Shown: positions 24,280 through 36,749, counted from the stretch's first letter. The stretch is DNA of 64,000 nucleotides from Phyto melanocephala (GCA_941918925.1 OW799236.1:82858213-82922212); one strand, 5' to 3'. A program made the numbers and translations. Notes: generated by a model not told the origin, from the sequence alone.

Positions 24280-25079
24280 TTATACCCTTCACACAGTGAA
24301 AAAGGGTATATATACGTTTGCCATTCCGTGTGAAATTTCTACAATTTTGATTTCCGACCCCATAAAGTATATATTTTCTGAAAGCTTATGAATAGGGGAG
24401 TCCATTAAGCTCTGTCAGTCTGTCCGTGTGTATGTTGAAATCAACTTTTTGAAGCCCCCCGACATCGCTTGGACTCGGGTGAGGTATTAAAATATCAGAA
24501 ATATTCGGGAGTAGATCGGTATTGAAAATCAGAAACATCGGTACATAAACAACTGAGATATGAGCAAAAACCCACGACCACCTCGATTTTTTTTTCACAA
24601 AAACAACATTACAACAACAACATACATACATACAAACGTGTATACTGGTTAGAGAAAACGTGGCATCGAATCCCAGCTGAGGCAAAAAAAATTTTTTTTT
24701 ATTTTTTTTATATTTTTTTTTAATTTTTTTTTTATTTTTTATTTAATATATTATTTATATTTTTATTATATTTTTTTTGTTTTATATTTATTATTTTATT
24801 ATATATATTTTAATTATTTAAAAAAAAATTTTTTTTTTTAATTATTTTTAAAAAAATTTTTTTTTTTAATTTTTTTTTTAAATTTTTTTTTTTTAAATTT
24901 TTTTTTTAAATTTTTTTTTTTAACATACATACGTAAATTTATAATTTTACAATGGGATGTTTTTTATATGTATGTACGTATATCATATGGAATGGTGATA
25001 CAAACTACTGTTATTGCATGATTACACGTTGTGAAGGGTATATAAGATTCGGCACGGCCGAATATAGCGCTTTTACTTG
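24280..25079 (+). mobile_element. DINE-1/Helentron-like element, family C, copy C2
   Basis: It begins TTATACCCTTCACACAGTG and ends GTGAAGGGTATATAAGA with the hairpin TTCGGCACGGCCGAA and ACTTG. The central T-rich tract (about 24690-24925) lies on the plus strand, opposite to C1. Only 38 bp separate it from the mariner relic on its left. Confidence 0.87.
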
Positions 25080-26265
25080 TTTTCAGATATTTTTGTCAGT
25101 TGTTACAATTCACAGATTTGTTGTGGTTAAGCCATTTTAAGCACATGCAACAAATATTTTGATAAATACATATTATATTATTATGTGGTAAAATAGTTTT
25201 TGGTCACAAATATAAATAAACCGATTCACCACATATTGATTATTAATTTGGGTTATTATTTCAATGATTTCATGAATCATTGATTCGTTAAAGACAACAA
25301 AATAACATAAAATAAGGATTCACAATATAGTGTAAATTTTATGAAAATATAAATAGAAAAAAATAAAATTTTCACCAAAAAATTATTTCACTGCAAAGAA
25401 AATCCCTTCAACAGTTTAATGTTGTGATGGCTTATAGTCTATATGAGAAACTCAATAACCCTTTTTATGGACCGGTGTTCAGTGTATAACTAACAATTGT
25501 TACTTGAACAGTAGGTAGGCAGGAAAGGGTATGCAGGAAGCAGCACTGCCTCCAACATCCACACTCGGAGACCAATAAGGTCCATTGCGTTTCCTCCTAC
25601 TTAAACATTTTACACTGAAAAAACTTTTCATGCCTTATGTAAAAGTGTTCACAGGAGTTAGTTTTGTTAAGCATGTTTTTAGTTATGCTGATTAGACAAA
25701 AATTTACCTTTTGTTTTAGTTTGATTATATATACATTTTTAAAACCAACAATTTTTAAATTTTTTTATTAAAATATTTTTTCAATACAATGTTATGAAAA
25801 ATAAATATTTAATTAAAAATAATATTAAAATTTTTTAAAAGAATTTATTGCAGAAATTTGTATTTTCTTTTAAACTTAATTGGATACAACGTTTTAAAGT
25901 TATGCTACTAGCTGTCGTTAAAATACCTTAACGATGTATCTCGAAAATTAAAGCCAGTGCAGTTTCGTTTTTAGCACCAAATAACCTGAGAATCGACTGT
26001 TAGATTTACGACAGCATTGATACATTTTTTAGAATAGTTTGACTTTTGTTCTCTTTCACAAAATACAACAGACTTTAAAAATAATTAAAATTTATCTCAA
26101 AAGTAATCGGATAATTTTTTTGATAAATTTTTATTATTTTTGATTATTTATAGTAATTTTAAATAATTAATAATAATTATATTATTATTTATTTTGGCTT
26201 TAAAGTTCAATTTATTTTAAATTTGTATATTATAATTATTTTCTTATTTTTGTTTTCATTATATA
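25080..26265. other. Spacer with dispersed repeat copy 2
   Basis: Positions 25505-25600 match the repeat at 22605-22705. The remainder is AT-rich with no recognised gene. Confidence 0.5.
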
Positions 26266-26888
26266 CTAGCCAAGCCTGGCGCGCGTTGCTACGCCCCTTA
26301 ATGAATAAAAATGCATTCTGAATTTTAATTGAATATCAAGTTCAAGAATCTAAGAAATTATAACTTTTTTTTAATGGTCGTGGCCCTACCCACTTTTCTG
26401 ATTACAAAATTAGATAGTCATGACAGCTCAGTATGTGTGCAAAGTTTCAGAAAAATCGGTCCAGTGCAAGTAGATAAAAATGATAACTTATTTTTTATGG
26501 GCGTGGAACTGCTAACTTTTCTAATATTGAAATTATATAATCATGAGAGTTCAATGTGTGGGCAAAGTTTCAGTAAAATCGGTCGAGTTCAAGTACCTCA
26601 AAATTCTAACTTTTTAATGGGCGTGGCCCCGACCACTTTTCTAATCACGAAATTATATAGTCATGACAGCTTAATATGTGTGCAAAGTTTCAGAAAAATC
26701 GGTCAAGTGCACGTAGCTAAAAATTATATCTAATTTTTTATTGGCTTGACCTCGCCCACTTTTTGCCACCCATAAACACTCCCTGGAATGTGTACAACAA
26801 CTTGTCAAAGTTTGAGTCATATCGGTTTTACAATTTCGGAGTCTATAGATAACACACACACACAGAGTTTCACTTTTATATATATAGA
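26266..26888 (-). mobile_element. Non-autonomous Helitron, family D, copy D3
   Basis: The plus strand begins CTAGCCAAGCCTGGCGCGCG after A and ends CACTTTTATATATATAGA before T; both are the reverse complements of the D1 ends. The body is four units of about 120 bp. The open frames covering it follow the repeat and are not genes. Confidence 0.92.
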
Positions 26889-28285
26889 TAATGAGAGTGT
26901 AACATATAACACTATTTTAGCTTTAGCTGTTGATAAGTTCTAAAATTTGGCCTTACAAACTCAAACATTATAAAACGTATAAAATAAATATGAGTTTTTA
27001 TAAATTATTTGAGTGTACACTCCTATATCTGATTATTATATATATTCATTTACATTATTTGCTGGGTTTTTTATTCAGTAATTAATTGAAAATTTTGTCT
27101 ATATATATTTCTGATTTAAATATATAATTGAATTTTATTATTAGACAAGATAAAACAACATTTTGTTCGCCATAATTAAGATAATCGTAATGTTATTATT
27201 CTATTATTGTATACGAATAAATGTAACATTAATATATTTTCCCTTAGTTATGTATCTATGTGCAAAATATAAAATACAATGAGTTGTAGAAATTTATTTG
27301 TGGCATTATTATAACAATACATTGACAATTTTTAAGCCTTTGTAGTTTTTTTTTTTTAACTTTATTAACCCCCAGATTTTCCTCCTGATACATTTTTGTA
27401 CATTTGAATATAAGAACATAAATATGTACAACATATACTATATGCGAATACTGCGAGAAATCAGACAGTGAAAATTATTTTTTCGCCTATCAGGAGCATT
27501 CAAATCCTTTCATTTCTTGTACGTATGTGGATTAAATATAAGTGAACAAGAACCTTTCTTAAATTAAAATTCTGCAAACAACTCTTTCAATAGTCTTTAT
27601 AATGCCCGTTGCAAGAACGGCTGATTATTTCTAGATTTTTACTATCATACTGTCAGAGACTAAGGACTGGTCTGCTTCTCTTTCTCTTCTCTTCTCTTCT
27701 CTTCTCTTCTATTCTATTCTATTCACAAAAGGATCAATATCATAAGCCCAAGTAAGCTGCACAAACGCTACCTGTTCCATCTACCTACTGCCATATGCAT
27801 AAAAATTATAAATGGTTTATCTTTAAGTCAAATCAAGAAAATTAATAAAAAAAATCAGTCTAGTTAACCTTCTATAAAACTTTGAAAATTTTTATGCATA
27901 CGATAAGTAATTTCTAACAGAAGAGTGGGTATTCTTCTTAAATCCATATTTTCAAAAAAATCCACAATTTTAAAAAACGTTTGCATTTTTCTCACTGTAA
28001 TTAAGTACAGCTTTGCATTGCATGTAAAGCATACCATATTGTAAAATTATATGACAAATGTTAACAAATTAGTTTTTCATCATTATAATTATTATTATTG
28101 TTCGAACATAACTACATACATTTATAGTTGTTATATTAAGTATTCATTACCATCAATGTTATCTTCGATGCTCTCATTGTCATCCACTAACAAAACGTAT
28201 ACAACAGGATTTATTGTAATTAATTTTAAAGATGAATAAAATACACAATTTAAATATACATACATACCTACATTCAAATATATAA
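26889..28285. other. AT-rich spacer with a pentanucleotide microsatellite
   Basis: A (CTTCT)n/(CTATT)n tract lies at about 27675-27724. No gene or element ends were recognised otherwise. Confidence 0.55.
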
Positions 28286-28394
28286 CAAGTAAGAGCACTA
28301 TATTCGGCTGTGCCGAATCTTTTATACCCAACACCAATTTTGTGTACATTTAAAGCACAATATTTATTATTTTGTTAATCGCTATGGAATAATA

Positions 28395-29014
28395 TGGTTA
28401 AATTTTAAGGGCCGATGTTGAAGGTGAACTACACCTAGTCTTTAAATTTGTTTTCTGCATTTCACTTGACATTTCTCAATCTCAAACTTACTCAATTTGA
28501 TCTGTAGAAAGATACGCAAATGAGCAACTCTTTAAAGTTATTCAGGTTTTTTTTATGAAAATGGGCGTTCAAATCAAAATGCATTTTGTGCACTTCGTAA
28601 TTCTTTTGATCAACATAATCATTCAAATTCGTCCACAATCGGGAAAATTGTAAAAAATATTTAAATTTCTGCAAAACAGGTCTGTATAAAATGTTAGAAA
28701 ATCTGTGAATGCCTTCTTATTTCGTTGAATGGGAAGCATGGTTGTTTTTTTTTTGATAGTGTGGCAAAAGAGCAGTTAACCTCGACTCATCATCGTGCCC
28801 AACAATTGAGCATCAACATTGTCATTGAAAATTTGGACCATCAGATAGAGGAGTGGCGCCAAGGATGGGGGGGGGGGGCATTTGGCCGATATTTTGTTAA
28901 ATACATAATTGAACCGTACAAATATTATCATTACAAAAAGAAATAATAATAATTTCCTAAATAATTTGTTTTTTATTTAAATTCAACATCAGCCCTTAAA
29001 ATTTAACCACCCTT
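28395..29014 (+). mobile_element. Mariner-type MITE nested in B4
   Basis: The left tip is lost by deletion (starts TGGTTAAATTTTAAGGGCC); the right tip AAATTTAACCACCCTT is intact and followed by TA. The interior has degraded helix-turn-helix coding on the left and GGHLADI-like tail coding on the right. Confidence 0.75.
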
Positions 29015-29317
29015 TATAACTTCGATATGCTACTAAAAGGCTTTTGTAAATGTAGTCTTTCAATGAACGTGGGCGTTAAAGTAGGCGTGTCAATAAAGTT
29101 TCTGCTAATAAATACAACTTAGATATTTCAATATAGTTCTTTATTTTCCCAAAAACTTTGTCAATAGAGAAATTACATGAATTTAAGAAAACCCGTTATA
29201 TGGGAGGTAGGCGTTATAGTAGGCGTGTCACCTAAACTTTTTGGCACAACAACTACATTGATTAGAAGGATATATGTAGCAAATTTCCTCATCATACCTC
29301 TAATTTTGTCTGTTTTA

Positions 29318-30060
29318 GTGGGCGTTATAGTAGGCGTGTTAAAGTTATTTTTACGAATGAGTACATTTTAGATGTTTCAATATAGCCTTTTATTATTCCA
29401 AAATCTTTTTTAATAGAGAAATTAAATGAATTTTAGGTAAAACGTTATATGGGAGGTGGGCGTAAAAGTGGGCGTGGCACCTTAATTTTTTTGTACAATA
29501 ATGACACTGCCTAGGGGGATATACGTAGCAAATTTGATCATCATACCTCTAATTTTGTCGGTTTTATGAGCTTTTAAATTTCATTAACGGTAGATAACGT
29601 GAAAAGTGGGCGTTATAGTAGGCGTGTCAAAGTTATTTTTGCGAATGAGTACATTTTAGATGTTTCAATATAGCCCTTTATAATACCAAAATCTTTATTA
29701 ATAGAGAAATTATATCAATTTTAGGTAAAACGTTATATGGGAGGTGGGCGTAAAAGTGGGCGTGGCAACTTAATTTTTTTGTACAATAATGACACTGCCT
29801 AGGGGGATATACGTAGCAAATTTGATCATCATACCTCTAATTTTGGCGGTTTTATGAGCTTTTAAATTTCATTAACGGTAGATAACGTGAAAAGTGGGCG
29901 TTATAGTAGGCGTGTCAAAATTATTTTTGCGAATGAGTACATTTTAGATGTTTCAATATAGCCCTTTATAATTCCAAAATCTTTATTAATAGAGAAATTA
30001 TATCAATTTTAGGTAAAACGTTATATGGGAGGTGGGCGTAAAAGTGGGCGTGGCACATTG
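29318..30060 (-). repeat. 288-bp tandem repeats of the family-B core
   Basis: Two and a half units; each carries GTGGGCGTTATAGTAGGCGT, a block CCCTTTATNATNCCAAAATC and GGGAGGTGGGCGTAAAAGTG. The same period is seen in B5 (34507, 34795, 35083). Confidence 0.9.
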
Positions 30061-30742
30061 ATTTTCCGTTAAAAAAAGCCTTTCACCAAAAAGCAAAGTG
30101 TGCAAAATTTCAGAGTCGTACATCCAATTTTGTTGCTTTTATGACGTTTTTGTTTTTAAATATACCGAAAAATACACTGTGCGGTATAAATTTTCGTACA
30201 TTTTGATCGATAACTCCTTTCCTATTGATTAAATTTAGGTAATTTTTGGTAAAAAAATATTGCTTTGACTCGAGAAATATATATTCGAAGTTTCATGACT
30301 GTACGTTAATCCATTTGGACACAATACCATTTTATTTGATGTTCGTAGGACACGGTTTTTTCGACCTACTCTTGCATTCCGAGCTATAACTCACTTCCTA
30401 ATATTCCGATATAGCCCATTTTCAATATTAAACAAACCTTGTCTATAAGAAAGATTCTGGCAAAATTTGAGCCTCCTAGCTTTTTCGGTGCGACCTCTAT
30501 CGTGCTTTCAACAGACGGACAGACGGACAGACGGACGGACATAGCTAGATCGTCATCAAATCAAACCCTGATTCAGAATATATATACTTTATGGGGTCTA
30601 AAATGGATATTTCGATGTGTTACAAACGGAATGACAAAATGAATATACCCCCACCATTTTTTTGGTGGCGGGTATAAAAATAAATCAATTAATGTTGTTA
30701 AAACTTTTTGCTACAATAAAAGTTTTTATATTTATATATTTA

Positions 30743-31568
30743 CTAGACAATCCCGGCGCGCGTTGCTACGCCCCTTCATGAATTTTAATCGCATTCTAAA
30801 TTTTAATCAAATATCAAGTGCAAGGCTAAAAACTATAACTTTTTCTTTATGAGCGTGGCACTGCCCACTTTTCTATGTACGAAACTATATAGTCATGACA
30901 GCTCAATAGGTGTGCAAAGTTTCAGAAAAATCGGTCCAGTGTAAGTACCTCAAAATGATACCTTTTTTTATGGGCGTGGCACTGCCCACTTTTCTAAATA
31001 CGAAACTGCATAGTCATGACAACTCAATATGTGTGCAAAGTTTCAGAAAAATCGGTTCAGTGCAAGTACCTCAAAATGATACATATTTTTTAATGGGCGT
31101 GGCACTGCCCACTTTTCTAAAGACGAAAGTGTAAAGTCATGATAGCTCAGTATGTTTGCAAAGTTTGAGAAAATTCGGTCCAGTGCAAGTAGCTAAAACT
31201 GATAACTAATTTTTTATGGGCGTGGCCCCGCCCACTTTTTCAATCACGAAATTATAAACCCATGACAGCTCAATATGTGTGCAAAGTTTCAGAAAAATCG
31301 GTTTAGTGCAAGTACCTCAAAATTAAATTTTTTTTAGGGGCGTGGCCCCGCCCACTTTTCTTATCACGAAATTATTTAGTCATGACAGCTCGATATTTGT
31401 GCAAAGTTTCAGAAAAATCCGTCAAGTGCAAGTAGCTAAAACTGATATTTAATTTTTTATGGGCGTGGCTCCGCCCACTTTTTTTCACCCATAAACACTC
31501 CCTGGTATGTGTACAACAACTTACCAAAGTTTGAGCCCGATCGGTTTTACAGTTTCAGAGTCTATAGC

Positions 31569-31621
<53 letters not shown>

Positions 31622-31641
31622 TTCACTTTTATATATATAGA
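30743..31641 (-). mobile_element. Non-autonomous Helitron, family D, copy D4
   Basis: The plus strand starts CTAGACAATCCCGGCGCGCG after A and ends CACTTTTATATATATAGA before T. It holds six or so units of about 120 bp and an (AC)n run at 31571-31617. It is inserted in the first base pairs of the family-E array: joining the flanks restores TATATTTATATTTTTTATTC, as at the other E-unit boundaries. Confidence 0.93.
31571..31617 (+). repeat. (AC)n microsatellite in Helitron D4
   Basis: About 23 uninterrupted AC units next to the GAGTTTCAC of the Helitron 5' end, the same place as the TG run of D1. Confidence 0.95.
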
Positions 31642-31643
31642 TA

Positions 31644-33013
31644 TTTTTTTATTCGAACTTTTTTCTATATATTAAAATTTTAATGTGAACCATTTTTTAT
31701 TTTGGCTTAAGTTCATTTGTTTCTTTATTTAATTTTATAATTAAAATTAAATTAAATTGTAACCATTTTAGGAATATTCTTTCTAAAAATTATTTCCGAT
31801 ATTAGCAGAGTGGAATGCATTTTCGAAATCAGCTACGATTTCATCATCAGCACTCTTTATCGGTATACTACTATGTAACTTAAAATTCCTATTTATGTTA
31901 CAATTGAATGAAATTTGAATTAGTGAATCTTAGTATTAATTTTCATATTTTGTTGAATATTTAATTTCACCTATCAAATGACAATTCATAATTCAACATG
32001 TTCATATTCTTCTATATTCGTAATACATTTTCGTTATGCTTTCAATATCCATCCTTTGGCTGGAATTATTGAAAACAAGGTTGTATTTACATTTTCATTT
32101 ATATAAGTCCATCTAGGTGATAGACACTGAACAATGAATTCTTAAATGTCATTAACACCGTGCCATGTGTGTTATAATTATATATTTATATTTTTTTATT
32201 CGAACTTTTTTCTATATATTAAAATTTTAATGTGAACCATTTTTTATTTTGGCTTAAGTTCATTTGTTTCTTTATTTAATTTTATAATTCAAATTAAATT
32301 AAATTGTAACCATTTTAGGAATATTCTTTCTAAAAATTATTTCCGATATTAGCCGAGTGGAATGCATTTTCGAAATCAGCTACGATTTCATCATCAGCAC
32401 TCTTTATCGGTATACTACTATGTAACTTAAAATTCCTATTTATGTTACAATTGAATGAAATTTGAATTAGTGAATCTTAGTATTAATTTTCATATTTTGT
32501 TGAATATTTAATTTCACCTATCAAATGACAATTCATAATTCAACATGTTCATATTCTTCTATATTCGTAATACATTTTCGTTATGCTTTCAATATCCATC
32601 CTTTGGCTGGAATTATTGAAAACAAGGTTGTATTTACATTTTCATTTATATAAGTCCATCTAGGTGATAGACACTGAACAATGAATTCTTAAATGTCATT
32701 AACACCGTGCCATGTGTGTTATAATTATATATTTATATTTTTTTATTCGAACTTTTTTCTATATATTAAAATTTTAATGTGAACCATTTTTTATTTTGGC
32801 TTAAGTTCATTTGTTTCTTTATTTAATTTTATAATTCAAATTAAATTAAATTGTAACCATTTTAGGAATATTCTTTCTAAAAATTATTTCCGATATTAGC
32901 CGAGTGGAATGCATTTTCGAAATCAGCTACGATTTCATCATCAGCACTCTTTATCGGTATACTACTATGTAACTTAAAATTCCTATTTATGTTACAATTG
33001 AATGAAATTTGAA
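31644..33013 (+). repeat. Family-E 547-bp units, direct arm of a giant fold-back
   Basis: Units start at 31644, 32191 and 32738 (spacing exactly 547), each beginning TTTTTTTATTCGAAC. Unit 1 differs from units 2 and 3 at a few sites (AGCAGAGTGG against AGCCGAGTGG). Unit 3 stops after 276 bp inside AAATTTGAATT, where the sequence turns around. No frame codes for a recognised protein. Confidence 0.95.
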
Positions 33014-33456
33014 TTCATTGTTCAGTGTCTATCACCTAGATGGACTTATATAAATGAAAATGTAAATACAACCTTGTTTTCAATAATTCCAGCCAAAGGA
33101 TGGATATTGAAAGCATAACGAAAATGTATTACGAATATAGAAGAATATGAACATGTTGAATTATGAATTGTCATTTGATAGGTGAAATTAAATATTCAAC
33201 AAAATATGAAAATTAATACTAAGATTCACTAATTCAAATTTCATTCAATTGTAACATAAATAGGAATTTTAAGTTACATAGTAGTATACCGATAAAGAGT
33301 GCTGATGATGAAATCGTAGCTGATTTCGAAAATGCATTCCACTCGGCTAATATCGGAAATAATTTTTAGAAAGAATATTCCTAAAATGGTTACAATTTAA
33401 TTTAATTTGAATTATAAAATTAAATAAAGAAACAAATGAACTTAAGCCAAAATAAA
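33009..33456 (-). repeat. Family-E inverted arm, unit 1 (first part)
   Basis: From GAATTCATTGTTCAGTG onward the sequence is the reverse complement of the E unit. It continues to AAGCCAAAATAAA, where element B5 interrupts it; the remainder is at 35899-35950. Confidence 0.95.
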
Positions 33457-33599
33457 CAAGTAAGAGCACTATATTCGGCTGTGCCGAATCTTTTATACCC
33501 ACCACCAATTTTGTGTACATTTAAAGCACAATATTTATTATTTTGTTAATCATTATGGAATAATCTCTTTATAATAAAATATGTATCACTTTCTTTGTA

Positions 33600-34200
33600 G
33601 AGGGTGGTTAAATTTTAAGGGCCCAAGTTGAAGGTGAACTACACCTAGTCTTTAAGTTTGTTTTCTGCATTTTACTTGACATTTCTCAATCTCAAACTTA
33701 CTCATTTTGATCCGTGGAAAGATACGCAAATGAGCAACGCTTTAAAGTTATTCAGGTTTTTTTATAAAAATGGGCGTTCAAATCAAAATGCATTTTGTGC
33801 ACTTCGTAATTCTTTTGATCAACATAATCGTTCAAATTCGTCCACAATCGGGAGAATTGTAAAAGATATTTAAATTTCTGCAAAACAGGTCTGTATAAAA
33901 TGTTAGAAAATCTGTGAATGCCTTCTTAGTTCGTTGAATGGGAACTATTGCTGTTTTTTGCGATAGTGTGGCAAAAGAGCAGTCAACCTCGACTCATCAT
34001 CATGCCCAATAATTGAGCATCAACATTGTCATTGAAAATTTCGACCATCAGATAGAGGAGTGGCGCCAAGGATGGGGGGGCCATTTGGCCGATATTTTGT
34101 TAAATACATAATTGAACCATACAAATATTATCATTATAAAAAGAAATAATAATATCTTAAATAATTTGTGTTTTATTTAAATACAACATCGGTCCTTAAA
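33600..34200 (+). mobile_element. Mariner-type MITE nested in B5
   Basis: The left end GAGGGTGGTTAAATTTTAAG follows TA (33598-33599). The plus-strand frame from about 33730 keeps MSNALKLFRFFYKNGRSNQN and STIGRIVKDI, a mariner N-terminal helix-turn-helix; the 3' part keeps GGHLADILLNT, the transposase C terminus. The catalytic domain is deleted. The right TIR is lost together with adjacent family-B sequence. Confidence 0.8.
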
Positions 34201-35700
34201 TGAAATAAAATTCAATGAAAGTGTGTTAAAGTAGCTGTGTCAATAAAGTTTCTACTAATAAATACAACTTAAATATTTCAATATAGCCCTTTATTTTCCC
34301 AAAAACTTTGTCAATAGAGAAATTACATGAATTTAAGGTAAGCCGTTGTATGGGAGGTAGGCGTTAAAGTGGCCGTGTCACCTAAACTTTTTGGCACAAC
34401 AATAATATTGATTAGAAGGATATACACAGCAAATTTGATCATCATACCTCTAATTCTGGCGGTTTTATGAGCTTTTAAATTTCATTAACGGTAGATTACG
34501 TGAAAAGTGGGCGTTATAGTAGGCGTGTCAAAGTTGTTTTGGCGAATGAGTACAACTTAGGTGTTTCAATATAGCCCTTTATTAATCCAAAATCATTATT
34601 AATAGAGAAATTAGAGGAATTTTGAGTAAAACGTTATATGGGAGGTGGGCGTAAAAGTGGGCGTGGCAACTCAATTTTCTAGCACAGTAATGACATTGCC
34701 TAGGGGGATATACGCAGCAAATTTTATCATAATACCTCTTATTTTGGTGGTTTTATGAGCTTTTAAATTTCATTAACGGTATATAACGTGAAAAGTGGGC
34801 GTTATAGTAGGCGTGTCAAAGCTATTTTTGCGAATGAGTACAACTTAGGTGTTTCAATATAGTCCTTTATTATTCCAAAATCTTTATTAATAGAGGAATT
34901 ATATGAATTTTAAGTAAAACGTTATATGGGAGGTGGGCGTAAAAGTGGGCGTGGCGCCCTAATTTTCCGGCGCAGTAATGACATTGCCTAAAAGGATATA
35001 CGTAGCGAATTTGATCATCATACCTCTAATTTTGGCGGTTTTATGAGCTTTTAAATTTCATTAACGGTATATAACGTGAAAAGTGGGCGTTATAGTGGGC
35101 GTGTCAAAGTTGTATTTTCGAATGAGTACAACTGAGATGTTTCAATATAGCCCTTTATTATTCCAAAATCTACATAAATTGAGAAATTATATGAATTTTG
35201 GGTAAAACGTAATATGGGAGGTGGGCGTAAAAGTGGGCGTGGCACATTGATTTTCCGTTACAAAAAAGCGTCTCACCAATAAGCAAAGTGTGCAAAATTT
35301 CAGAGTCGTACATCCAATTTTGTTGCTTTTATGACGTTTTTGTTTTTAAATATACCGAAAAATACACTGTGCGGTATAAATTTTCGTACATTTTGATCGA
35401 TAACTCCTCTCCTAATGCATAGATTTAGACAATTTTCGGGGAAAAATAGTGCTTTTACTCAGGAAATATATATTCGAAGTTTCATGAATCTACGTTAATG
35501 CGTTTGGACACAATTCCATTTTATTCGATGTTTGAAGGACACGGTTTTTTCGACCTACTCTTGCTTTTCGAGCTATAACTCTCTTCCTAATATTCCGATT
35601 TAGCCCATTTTCAATACCAAACAAACCTTGTCTATAAGAAAGATTCTGGCAAAATTTGAGCCCCCTAGCTTTTTCGGTGCGACCTCTATCGTGCTTTCAA

Positions 35701-35756
35701 CAGACGGACAGACGGACAGACGGACAGACGGACAGACGGACAGACGGACAGACGGA
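35701..35756 (+). repeat. (CAGACGGA)7 short tandem array
   Basis: Seven perfect 8-bp units near the 5' end of B5; B4 has three and B6 two at the same place. Confidence 0.97.
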
Positions 35757-35898
35757 CGGACATAGCTAGATCGTCATAAAATCAAACCCTGATTCAGAAT
35801 ATATATACTATATGGGGTCTAAAATGGATATTTCGATGTGTTACAAACGGAATGACAAAATGAATATACCCCCACCATTTTTTTGGTGGCGGGTATAA

Positions 35899-36469
35899 AA
35901 ATGGTTCACATTAAAATTTTAATATATAGAAAAAAGTTCGAATAAAAAAATATAAATATATAATTATAACACACATGGCACGGTGTTAATGACATTTAAG
36001 AATTCATTGTTCAGTGTCTATCACCTAGATGGACTTATATAAATGAAAATGTAAATACAACCTTGTTTTCAATAATTCCAGCCAAAGGATGGATATTGAA
36101 AGCATAACGAAAATGTATTACGAATATAGAAGAATATGAACATGTTGAATTATGAATTGTCATTTGATAGGTGAAATTAAATATTCAACAAAATATGAAA
36201 ATTAATACTAAGATTCACTAATTCAAATTTCATTCAATTGTAACATAAATAGGAATTTTAAGTTACATAGTAGTATACCGATAAAGAGTGCTGATGATGA
36301 AATCGTAGCTGATTTCGAAAATGCATTCCACTCGGCTAATATCGGAAATAATTTTTAGAAAGAATATTCCTAAAATGGTTACAATTTAATTTAATTTGAA
36401 TTATAAAATTAAATAAAGAAACAAATGAACTTAAGCCAAAATAAAAAATGGTTCACATTAAAATTTTAG
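35899..36469 (-). repeat. Family-E inverted arm, end of unit 1 and unit 2
   Basis: Unit 1 finishes at 35950 (GTTCGAATAAAAAAA). Unit 2 runs from 35951 to about 36469 and ends in ACATTAAAATTTTAG, lacking about 30 bp of the unit tip. Confidence 0.95.
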
Positions 36470-36749
36470 TTTTTATATTTAATTTATTGTTTTACTCTTA
36501 CTTGTATATATATCTACTGTTCGATTGGAATAATAACAATAAAAATGTTGGAAAGTTTTATTTAATTGCAATTGGTGTACTTTAAAAATATCAAACATTT
36601 ATTTATTTGTATATTTTTAAATAGCAAAAAATACCGGCACTTAATAAAACAGGGAGAAGGGTTTCATTTAATTTAGTATACTGCTGTACTTTTACAAATA
36701 TATATTATGTTTATGGTTATTAGCTCATATAATTGGTGGATGGCTTAAA
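36470..36749. other. AT-rich spacer
   Basis: No recognised feature. Confidence 0.5.

Larger units (their letters stand above)
28286..30677 (-). mobile_element. DINE-1/Helentron-like element, family B, copy B4
   Basis: Left edge CAAGTAAGAGCACTATATTC then GGCTGTGCCGAA; right edge TTTGGTGGCGGGTATAA. Core repeats with GTGGGCGTTATAGTAGGCGT start at 29318, 29606 and 29894, exactly 288 bp apart. A mariner MITE occupies 28395-29014. Three CAGACGGA units lie near 30515. Confidence 0.88.
33457..35898 (-). mobile_element. DINE-1/Helentron-like element, family B, copy B5, inside the E array
   Basis: Left edge CAAGTAAGAGCACTATATTC, right edge TGGTGGCGGGTATAA. Three 288-bp core units. A mariner MITE occupies 33600-34200, with its right tip deleted. 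Seven CAGACGGA units lie at 35701-35756. The flanks rejoin to an E unit whose unoccupied version is at about 36430-36460. Confidence 0.93.

Noticed and set aside
24386..24685. 99-residue frame, repeated with 107 residues at 59803-60126
   Set aside because: Both lie in the same part of family-C elements and run across simple repeats; C1 lacks the frame.
26329..26733. 134-residue open frame
   Set aside because: It follows the repeat units of Helitron D3, with the same peptide phrase repeating every 120 bp.
27670..27724. Possible origin or regulatory tract (CTTCT repeats)
   Set aside because: A simple pentanucleotide microsatellite with no further structure.
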